Made by a program: the position numbers and the translations under genes. A stretch of DNA of 7,753 nt from an uncultured Muribaculaceae bacterium (lineage in GTDB: Bacteria; Bacteroidota; Bacteroidia; Bacteroidales; Muribaculaceae), in assembly GCA_905209725.1 (NCBI GenBank), contig CAJLTZ010000098.1, positions 1 through 7,753 on the forward strand, read 5' to 3'. The notes below the pieces were generated by a model. It worked only from the letters and a program-made list of their open reading frames with translations, was not told where the DNA came from and searched no databases. Of this stretch, positions 1-6,330 are shown in pieces (the first letter of the stretch is position 1; each line of letters starts with the position of its first letter).

Positions 1-8
1 CATCAAAA

Positions 9-52
9 ATCGGTCGCCCCTGCATTAACATTTTTTATGGGATGGGGTCTAA
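9..52 (+). repeat. Conserved intergenic repeat, left copy
   Basis: This roughly 44-base element recurs in inverted orientation at 7700-7743. The two copies match at 38 of 44 positions, and at 34 of 36 over 17-52. Shared blocks are CCCCTGC, TTAACATTTTTT and TGGGATGGGGTCTAA. Its ends are partly self-complementary: CCCC (17-20) can pair with GGGG (44-47), G16 can wobble-pair with T48, and 23 bases lie between. It ends 25 bases before the mtgA start and points the same way as mtgA. Function is unknown; a dispersed extragenic element, a leader RNA structure or a remnant miniature mobile element are all possible. Confidence 0.8.
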
Positions 53-77
53 AATCGATTCTCCAAAAACAAGCGCT

Positions 78-743
78 ATGAAGATAATATATAAGATACT
101 GCTCTGGATATTGATTCTCTTTGTGGGGAGCACCGTGCTTGCCGTGGCTGTATATCGTTTCGTACCTGTGAAATATACTCCTCTGATGTTCATTCGCGCA
201 GCAAGCCCGAAAGGGAATGAGAAGCAGCAGGCACGTGAGCGAAACTGGGAGCATGACTGGGTGTCGATTGACGAGATGTCGCAATGGATGCCCAGGGCTG
301 TGATAGCCTCCGAGGATGGGAGATTTTATCAGCATCACGGATTCGACACAATAGAGATAGAGCGGGCCATTGAGGAAAACAAGCAGGGGAAGCGTCAGCG
401 CGGAGCCAGCACAATATCGCAGCAGACTGCGAAGAATGTGTTTCTTTGGCCGGCCCATAGTTGGGTGCGAAAGGGTCTTGAAGCTTATTTCACGGTGCTT
501 ATAGAGTGCATGTGGCCTAAGGAACGGATACTGGAGGTCTACCTCAACTCCATCGAGATGGGCGCGGGAATTTACGGGATTGAGGCAGCCGCGCTGCATT
601 ATTTCGGCAAGCCCGCATCTGCACTTACAAAACGTGAATGCGCGCTGATAGCAGTATCACTCCCGGACCCTATCAGGCGAGACCCTGCAAATCCGTCATC
701 CTATCTCAACCGCCGCGCAAGCAAGATAAGCCGCTACATGTAG
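78..743 (+). CDS. mtgA: Monofunctional biosynthetic peptidoglycan transglycosylase
   Basis: The 221-residue product is a GT51 glycosyltransferase that polymerises lipid II into glycan strands at the outer face of the inner membrane. One N-terminal membrane anchor (about residues 2-26) precedes the catalytic domain. Family motifs appear in order: EDGRFYQHHG (residues 79-88, catalytic E79), RGASTISQQTAKN (108-120), RKGLEAY (131-137, second catalytic Glu probably E135) and KERILEVYLN (148-157). There is no transpeptidase domain and the length is normal for MtgA. I chose ATG 78 because it puts the basic, hydrophobic anchor at the N-terminus; the in-frame ATG at 42 lies inside the conserved repeat and would add 12 unlikely residues. 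No Shine-Dalgarno sequence or TAnnTTTG promoter is visible in the 77 bases available. It is transcribed toward the minus-strand cluster and ends 13 bases from it. Confidence 0.95.
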   Translation: MKIIYKILLWILILFVGSTVLAVAVYRFVPVKYTPLMFIRAASPKGNEKQQARERNWEHDWVSIDEMSQWMPRAVIASEDGRFYQHHGFDTIEIERAIEENKQGKRQRGASTISQQTAKNVFLWPAHSWVRKGLEAYFTVLIECMWPKERILEVYLNSIEMGAGIYGIEAAALHYFGKPASALTKRECALIAVSLPDPIRRDPANPSSYLNRRASKISRYM

Positions 744-756
744 TGGCTTCATTAGG

Positions 757-1011
757 CTATTTGCTGAGACGCAACAGTGCATAGCGACCTTCATGATATA
801 AGTTCACCCTCCCGTTGAAATAGAACGTGGAGGGTGTTTCATTTTCAAAAGATAAGATATTCGGATTGTCGATTCGGACAGTTATTCCGCGCGAAATCTC
901 ATCGGCGATGGTTGTCACAGAACCATTTGCCTGTCCTTCCAGAATCACCATTCGCTCCGCATTTCCGTCAACCACGACCTCACGGAAAAGGATTCTTACC
1001 GTCCCCATCAT
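757..1011 (-). CDS. Small hypothetical protein, last gene of the cluster
   Basis: This encodes 84 residues that I do not recognise. The start ATG overlaps the TGA stop of the DUF4296 gene in an ATGA junction, which points to translational coupling and supports the frame being real. A second ATG follows immediately, so the protein begins Met-Met-Gly. There is no signal peptide or membrane segment. The sequence alternates short hydrophobic runs (VRILFREVVV, RMVILEG, GITVRI, STFYFNGRVNLY, YALLRL) with polar turns, which suggests a small beta-rich domain; there are no cysteines and no catalytic motif that I can name. Its product would be cytoplasmic unless the start is misplaced. It could have arisen by splitting from the end of the preceding lipoprotein gene, but that is a guess. 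It ends 13 bases from the convergent mtgA stop. Confidence 0.7.
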   Translation of the reverse strand: MMGTVRILFREVVVDGNAERMVILEGQANGSVTTIADEISRGITVRIDNPNILSFENETPSTFYFNGRVNLYHEGRYALLRLSK

Positions 1012-1958
1012 TTCATGGATTTCGGTGAATCGGCCATTCGCTTCATACCCTGTTTGAGTTTAATTGATTGGCCGTTTTTCCTATGAGGTCTTCCTACCTC
1101 CTGTACCGGAGGATTATCACTGGTGTTACTAAGATCCACAACGCTGCGCACCTGCGGCGAGATACTGTCAGGATTTTCAGCGGCCTTTTTCGGTTTGAAG
1201 CGGGAAGGCTTGAAATAGCGACGCTGCGAATTTATGTTATAATATTCGAGCGAGTCGAATGGCAGCGGGCGCAACGAGATGCTGTCAATCCAAAGGGGAA
1301 GGTCAGCATCGGAAGCCAATGAGAAATTGCCGAAAATCGAACTTACACTCCGCGCCGTATCGGTCTGCAGCGTGAATTCCAGTTTGCGCGTGGATGATGC
1401 CTGTTGGGAAATGAATGATGCTGTGCCATCGGAGTAATTCACGCCGAACGTAACAAAGCCATTGGAAGGCATGGAGCGCAAGCGGAGTTTCCAGACCAGC
1501 CGCGAGCCCTTGTCGAGCTGTTCGGCAGGGATGGAAAAGGAAAGCGCTCGCTCGCCGCTCTCTGCCGCAATCAGGGCATGCCGCGAATATGGCCATATCT
1601 CGCCTGCGGAATCATCGCTTGTGGAAACGCCGGTGAAATCCTTGCGACGCTTTGCAAGCTGCTTGTCTACACGCTCATACAATTCATAATATTCATCTGA
1701 ATTGCGGGCATACCAGGACATGGTGGAATCAAACACTTCGCGCGAAACGCCATGTTTTTTGAGCACCCCGTCGATGAGTTGCTCACGTTTTTCCTGATCG
1801 CTGATTACTCCTGGATTGGCCTGTGCATAAGCCTCCGCCAGCTCCATATCCGCAATGATAGGAGCCATATCTTCATCAGACAGCACCTTGTCGGGTCGCT
1901 TCACGCAAGAACCCAACAAAAGCGCAACCGCAACAGCTGTCAAGCAAATTCCACGCAT
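1008..1958 (-). CDS. DUF4296 domain-containing lipoprotein
   Basis: The 316-residue product begins with a lipoprotein signal peptide, MRGICLTAVAVALLLGSC, with lipobox LGSC and the lipidated cysteine at residue 18. It should be anchored to a membrane after processing by LspA, which is encoded just upstream. Residues about 22-105 (from DKVLSDEDMAPIIADMELAEA to the helix ending LAKRR) resemble DUF4296, a helical domain of unknown function in Bacteroidetes lipoproteins. Residues about 125-235 look like a beta-sandwich, rich in alternating hydrophobic strands; residues about 240-316 are basic, proline-rich and probably disordered. ATG 1958 is preferred over an in-frame TTG at 1970, because the TTG lies in a heptamer repeat and would put four extra residues before the signal peptide. 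The stop overlaps the next gene by 4 bases. Confidence 0.85.
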   Translation of the reverse strand: MRGICLTAVAVALLLGSCVKRPDKVLSDEDMAPIIADMELAEAYAQANPGVISDQEKREQLIDGVLKKHGVSREVFDSTMSWYARNSDEYYELYERVDKQLAKRRKDFTGVSTSDDSAGEIWPYSRHALIAAESGERALSFSIPAEQLDKGSRLVWKLRLRSMPSNGFVTFGVNYSDGTASFISQQASSTRKLEFTLQTDTARSVSSIFGNFSLASDADLPLWIDSISLRPLPFDSLEYYNINSQRRYFKPSRFKPKKAAENPDSISPQVRSVVDLSNTSDNPPVQEVGRPHRKNGQSIKLKQGMKRMADSPKSMK

Positions 1959-1963
1959 CTCAG

Positions 1964-2018
1964 AAATCAATTGTCAAGCATCAATCTCAACCGTCACTCA
2001 TCAATCTTCAATCTTCAA
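1964..2018 (-). repeat. Degenerate heptamer array (TTGANNN) at the lspA-lipoprotein junction
   Basis: Read on the minus strand, this stretch is about eight units of roughly 7 bases: TTGAAGA, TTGAAGA, TTGATGA, GTGACGG, TTGAGA, TTGATGC, TTGACAA, TTGATTT. Unit starts fall at 2018, 2011, 2004, 1997, 1990, 1984, 1977 and 1970. The first two units cover the end of lspA, and the second supplies its TGA stop. Because each unit carries TGA and the period is not a multiple of three, stops appear in all three frames, which separates lspA translation from the lipoprotein gene. It may be a simple slippage-born repeat. Confidence 0.7.
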
Positions 2019-2709
2019 CCGCTGCGTTGTGTTTCTTCCCAATCATATTGAAAGCCCTATTGAGCTCTTTCGAAAAGAAGAAGATCAGGAGAGCCACTCC
2101 AACACAGATTGAGGCGTCGGCGATATTGAAGATATAGGCAAAAAACTCAAAATATTCCCCGCCGAGTCCGGGCACCCATTCGGGCCAGTAGAAATCGAAG
2201 AGCGGAAAATACATCATGTCGACCACTCGCCCCTCAAACCAATTGCTGTAGCCGCCGTCAGGCGGGAAAAGCACAGCTGTTTCCGGAGGCATGGGATTGT
2301 TGAAAATCACACCATAGAACACGCAGTCGAAGATATTTCCGGCAGCCCCGGCCGTGATAAGCGCCATCGCCACAATGAACCCCTTTCTGAAAGCAAATTG
2401 TGGCTTGCAGAGTTTCACGAGCGCCCAGATGAGGAGGCCTACAGCCACAATGCGCCCGAATGTAAGCACTAACTTACTCCAGAGCTCAAGGCCAAAGGCC
2501 ATTCCATTGTTCTCGATGAATTTCAGGTGCCACCAGGATGTGATGGGAAGATCCTCCCCCATATAGAAGGAGGTCTTTACCCAGAATTTCATAGTCTGGT
2601 CGGCAATCACCACCATCAGGGTCACTATCACGGCAATCCAGCCTGCCGACAATCCCCGGTGGCCATTGAGACGTTCTTGCGCCATGCAATGCTTTTCAGA
2701 AGCGTCCAT
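2008..2709 (-). CDS. lspA: Lipoprotein signal peptidase (signal peptidase II)
   Basis: LspA is the inner-membrane aspartyl protease that removes the signal peptide of prolipoproteins before the lipidated cysteine. Counting from ATG 2709 (233 residues), the landmarks are DQTMKFWVK (about 37-45), FIENNGMAFG (64-73), GAAGNIFDCVFYG with catalytic Asp at 128, GRVVDM (160-165) and FNIADASI with catalytic Asp at 198. Four hydrophobic segments fit the family topology. The roughly 70 residues between the two catalytic aspartates are far more than in E. coli, where they are about 18 apart; from memory this insert is usual in Bacteroidetes. The Arg that normally follows the first catalytic Asp is Cys here. 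The start ATG lies 4 bases after the ileS stop; ATG 2685 would remove eight residues of a polar N-terminal extension and is a fair alternative. Confidence 0.95.
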   Translation of the reverse strand: MDASEKHCMAQERLNGHRGLSAGWIAVIVTLMVVIADQTMKFWVKTSFYMGEDLPITSWWHLKFIENNGMAFGLELWSKLVLTFGRIVAVGLLIWALVKLCKPQFAFRKGFIVAMALITAGAAGNIFDCVFYGVIFNNPMPPETAVLFPPDGGYSNWFEGRVVDMMYFPLFDFYWPEWVPGLGGEYFEFFAYIFNIADASICVGVALLIFFFSKELNRAFNMIGKKHNAAVED

Positions 2710-2713
2710 CAAT

Positions 2714-5700
2714 CTATTTACGTGTCACCTTGGCATGGAGCTCAAGGCCATCGATATTCAATTTCACTGCATCCTGCTCGTCAAGCGAGTCCACGACATT
2801 GATAGAGTCAGCAAGCACCTGGGAGGCGATATAACCGCCGAAAGCCTCTACAGCCTCCTTCACGCCGGGAGCATCGGTGAGCACCACATCCACCTTGTCG
2901 GTGATGTTGAAATCGGAATCCTTGCGGATATTCTGAATTCGGTTCACGAGTTCGCGTGCCATGCCCTCATTGCGGAGCCCGGGAGTGAGGGTGACATCCA
3001 CTGCCACAGTGATATTACCATCACTGGTCACCTGCCATCCGGGGATATCCTCCGGGATAATCTCCACATCCTCGATAGTAACCACTGGCCCGCCGGGGAG
3101 ATTGGCAAATGTGAAACTGCCGCTCTTTTCGAGCTGGGCAATCTCCTTCTGCTCCATAGCGGTGATGGCTTTGCCGAGGTCCTTCATAATCTTGCCGTAT
3201 TTCGGGCCGAGCTTCTTGAAGTCAGCCTTAACACGCTTCACAAGGGCGCTCTCTTCATTGTCAACAATCTTGAGATCCTTGACATTCACCTCGTCGAGCA
3301 CTGTGCGTTCGATAGCCTCGAGCATGCGGCGCTGACGCTGGTCGGTGACAGGCACAAGCAGGGTCTGGAGCGGCTGACGCACCTTCAGGTTGACCTTGCG
3401 GCGAAGCGCAAGAACATTGGAGGTAACATCCTGTGCAAGCTTCATCTGCTCCTCAAGATCGGGATTGATCTTCATCTTATCAGGCTCCGGGAAATGGGCG
3501 AGATGCACAGAGGCATATCCGTCGCCCTCTGTGGCAGGAGCCATGAGGTCGGCATAGAGGCGGTCGGAATAGAAGGGCGAGAATGGAGCCATAAGCAGAG
3601 CGATGGTCTTCAGGCACTCATAGAGCGTCTGATAGGCCGAAAGCTTGTTCTGATCCATTTCCCCTGCCCAGAAGCGTTTGCGGTTGAGACGCACATACCA
3701 GTTGGAAAGGTCGGCATTCACGAAATCCTCAATGGCGCGGGCGGCCTTGGTGGGCTCGTAGTCATCGAGGTCGGCTGTGACTTCTGCCACCAATGAATTC
3801 AGACGCGAAAGAATCCAGCGGTCGATTTCCGGACGCTCTGCGAAGGGAACCTCCTTCTCGGCGCCTGTGAATCCGTCCACATTGGCATAAAGCGAGAAGA
3901 ACTTATATGTATTGTAGAGAGTGGCAAAGAGCTTGCGGCTCACCTCGGCCACACCCTCCTCATCATATTTCAGATTGTCCCAGGGGGAGGAATTGGAGAT
4001 CATGTACCAGCGCACAGGGTCACTGCCGAATTTTTCAATATTGGAGAAGGGGTCGATAGCGTTGCCGAGACGCTTCGACATCTTGTTGCCATTCTTGTCG
4101 AGCACAAGACCATTGGAGATTACGGCCTTATATGCCACAGAGTCGAACACCATTCCTGCGATAGCATGGAGGGTGAAGAACCATCCACGGGTCTGGTCCA
4201 CACCTTCGGCGATGAAATCGGCCGGATACACCTCGCCGGAGTCGAGCAATTCCTTATTCTCAAAAGGATAATGAATCTGGGCGTAAGGCATGGCGCCGGA
4301 GTCGAACCACACGTCGATGAGGTCAGTTTCGCGACGCATCGGTTTGCCGGAGGGCGACACGAGCACAATCTCATCCACATATGGGCGATGGATGTCGATG
4401 CGGTTGTAATTTTCAGCAGTCATCATGCCGGGCACGAAGCCCTTGTCCTTAAGTGGATTGCTCTTCATCACGCCGGCCTTAACAGCCTCCTCGGTCATAT
4501 CGTAAAGTTCCTGATAGCTGCCGATGATCACTTCCTCGCGGCCATCCTCTGTGCGCCAGATAGGCAATGGAGTGCCCCAATAGCGTGACCGGCTGAGGTT
4601 CCAGTCCTGCACATTCTCGAGCCATTTGCCGAAGCGGCCTGTACCGGTGCTGGCAGGTTTCCACTTGATTGTCTCATTGAGGCGGAGAAGAGTCTCGCGA
4701 GCCTTGGGCGTGCGGATAAACCAGCTGTCGAGCGGGTAATAGAGCACAGGCTTGTCGGTGCGCCAGCAGTGAGGATAATTGTGCACATGCTTCTCGGTGC
4801 GGAATGCAAGGCCGGCCTTCTTGAGTTCCATGCAGAGTTCCACATTCAGATCCTCAGCACTGTTTGCAGCCTTTTCGTCATATTTGCCATTGGGACTGTA
4901 TTTTGGATCGTATGCATTCTTCACATACTCTCCGGCATGGAGATTATAGAGGGGCAAGATGACACACATCTCCACAAATTTCTCAGCCAGTTCATCCACA
5001 AGATAGAAACGACCGCGAAGGTCGACCATCGGGCGGGTCTCGCCGCGCTTGTTGATCATAAAGAGGCCGGGGATATTGGCATCTTTGGCCACTTTGGCGT
5101 CGTCAGCACCGAAAGTGGGAGCGATATGCACGATACCGGTACCATCGTCGGTGGTGACATAGTCGCCGGGGATCACGCGGAAAGCCATTTCGGAGATCTC
5201 CACGAAGTGGTCATTGGCCACATCATAGCATTTCTCAGGATGTGCAGCAGCATATTCCTTCACATAATCGGGGGCGAAATCATCCACCTTAACCGTAGGT
5301 TTCACCCATGGCATCAGTTGCTCATAGTGCATGCCCACGAGTTCGGGGCCGGTCCATTTGCCCACGATGCGATAAGGCACCACCTTGTCGCCCTGCTTAT
5401 AGTCCTCGAAAGAGGCTGTTTCGCCCTCCTTCTTGAAATAAGCGCTGACGAGTTCCTCGGCGAGCACCGCGGTGATTTTCTCGCCGGTATAAGGATTGAA
5501 AGTGCGAAGTGCCACATATGTGAATTTGGGGCCTACGCAGAGTGCAGTGTTTGAGGGAAGGGTCCAGGGGGTTGTGGTCCATGCCAGGAAGCAGGGAGTG
5601 CCCCACCCTGTCATCTCGGGCTTCGGGTCCTTGATTTTGAAAAGGACTGTGGCTGTGAGGTCCTTGACGTCGCGGTAGCAGCCGGGCTGATTCAGTTCAT

Positions 5701-6283
5701 GGGAACTCAGGCCGGTGCCGGCAGCGGGCGAATATGGCTGGATGGTATAGCCTTTGTAGAGGTAACCCTTGTCATAGAGCTGCTTGAGAAGCCACCACAC
5801 CGATTCGATGTAGCGGTTGTCGTAGGTGATGTAAGGATTATCGAGGTCTACCCAATATCCCATCTTATGGGTAAGGTCGGTCCATTCCTTTGTGTATTTC
5901 ATCACCTCGCGGCGGCAGGCGGCATTATATTCGTCAACAGAGATCTTCTTGCCGATATCCTCCTTTGTGATTCCGAGTGTTTTTTCCACACCGAGCTCCA
6001 CGGGGAGACCGTGAGTGTCCCAGCCGGCCTTGCGTTTCACATGGAAACCCTTCATCGTTTTATAACGGCACACTATATCCTTGATGGTACGGGCCATTAC
6101 ATGATGGATGCCGGGCATGCCGTTGGCCGACGGCGGTCCCTCGAAGAAAACGTATGTCGGGCAGCCTTCGCGTTCGGTCATGCTGCGCTCGAAAAGATTG
6201 TGACTGTCCCAGATGCCGAGCATCTCCTTATTGATGTCCGACAGGTTGAGTTGGGAGCTATATTCTTTAAATTTCTTTCCCAT
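2714..6283 (-). CDS. ileS: Isoleucyl-tRNA synthetase, eukaryote-like (type 2)
   Basis: IleRS charges tRNA-Ile with isoleucine in the cytoplasm and hydrolyses mischarged valine. The 1189-residue protein is complete. The HIGH-region motif is PPSANGMPGIHH (residues 50-61), followed by KRKAGWDTHGLPVELGVEK (83-101). The CP1 editing domain carries the threonine-rich WTTTPWTLPSN (235-245) and GTGIVHIAPTFGADD (381-395). DQTRGWF (696-702) and the KMSKR loop (734-738) complete the catalytic core; an anticodon-binding region and a long C-terminal domain follow. The length and motif style match type 2 IleRS, and I see no C-terminal CxxC zinc site of the kind found in the E. coli enzyme. Type 2 enzymes are generally poorly inhibited by mupirocin. 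It lies 47 bases after ddl with no TAnnTTTG promoter in the gap, and 4 bases before lspA, so it is probably co-transcribed with both. Confidence 0.98.
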   Translation of the reverse strand: MGKKFKEYSSQLNLSDINKEMLGIWDSHNLFERSMTEREGCPTYVFFEGPPSANGMPGIHHVMARTIKDIVCRYKTMKGFHVKRKAGWDTHGLPVELGVEKTLGITKEDIGKKISVDEYNAACRREVMKYTKEWTDLTHKMGYWVDLDNPYITYDNRYIESVWWLLKQLYDKGYLYKGYTIQPYSPAAGTGLSSHELNQPGCYRDVKDLTATVLFKIKDPKPEMTGWGTPCFLAWTTTPWTLPSNTALCVGPKFTYVALRTFNPYTGEKITAVLAEELVSAYFKKEGETASFEDYKQGDKVVPYRIVGKWTGPELVGMHYEQLMPWVKPTVKVDDFAPDYVKEYAAAHPEKCYDVANDHFVEISEMAFRVIPGDYVTTDDGTGIVHIAPTFGADDAKVAKDANIPGLFMINKRGETRPMVDLRGRFYLVDELAEKFVEMCVILPLYNLHAGEYVKNAYDPKYSPNGKYDEKAANSAEDLNVELCMELKKAGLAFRTEKHVHNYPHCWRTDKPVLYYPLDSWFIRTPKARETLLRLNETIKWKPASTGTGRFGKWLENVQDWNLSRSRYWGTPLPIWRTEDGREEVIIGSYQELYDMTEEAVKAGVMKSNPLKDKGFVPGMMTAENYNRIDIHRPYVDEIVLVSPSGKPMRRETDLIDVWFDSGAMPYAQIHYPFENKELLDSGEVYPADFIAEGVDQTRGWFFTLHAIAGMVFDSVAYKAVISNGLVLDKNGNKMSKRLGNAIDPFSNIEKFGSDPVRWYMISNSSPWDNLKYDEEGVAEVSRKLFATLYNTYKFFSLYANVDGFTGAEKEVPFAERPEIDRWILSRLNSLVAEVTADLDDYEPTKAARAIEDFVNADLSNWYVRLNRKRFWAGEMDQNKLSAYQTLYECLKTIALLMAPFSPFYSDRLYADLMAPATEGDGYASVHLAHFPEPDKMKINPDLEEQMKLAQDVTSNVLALRRKVNLKVRQPLQTLLVPVTDQRQRRMLEAIERTVLDEVNVKDLKIVDNEESALVKRVKADFKKLGPKYGKIMKDLGKAITAMEQKEIAQLEKSGSFTFANLPGGPVVTIEDVEIIPEDIPGWQVTSDGNITVAVDVTLTPGLRNEGMARELVNRIQNIRKDSDFNITDKVDVVLTDAPGVKEAVEAFGGYIASQVLADSINVVDSLDEQDAVKLNIDGLELHAKVTRK

Positions 6284-6330
6284 GGATCTGATATGGAATG
6301 GAGGATTAATTTTTTACTGTAGAAATAAAT

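Noticed and set aside
42..77. Upstream in-frame ATG for mtgA
   Set aside because: It lies inside the conserved non-coding repeat and would place a polar stretch before the membrane anchor. ATG 78 fits better.
3..599. A 198-codon open frame on the minus strand opposite mtgA
   Set aside because: mtgA carries all GT51 motifs on the other strand; this frame has no motif and runs into the repeat.
1959..1970. TTG start for the DUF4296 lipoprotein gene
   Set aside because: The TTG is part of the heptamer array. ATG 1958 gives a standard lipoprotein signal peptide.
2710..2712. TTG start for lspA
   Set aside because: An ATG follows as the very next codon and is the simpler choice.
2666..3796. A 376-codon open frame on the plus strand opposite ileS
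   Set aside because: It is antisense to strongly conserved IleRS sequence, its translation shows no recognisable domain, and long antisense frames are common opposite highly biased coding sequence. Other antisense frames at 4769-5554 and 5699-6322 were rejected for the same reason.
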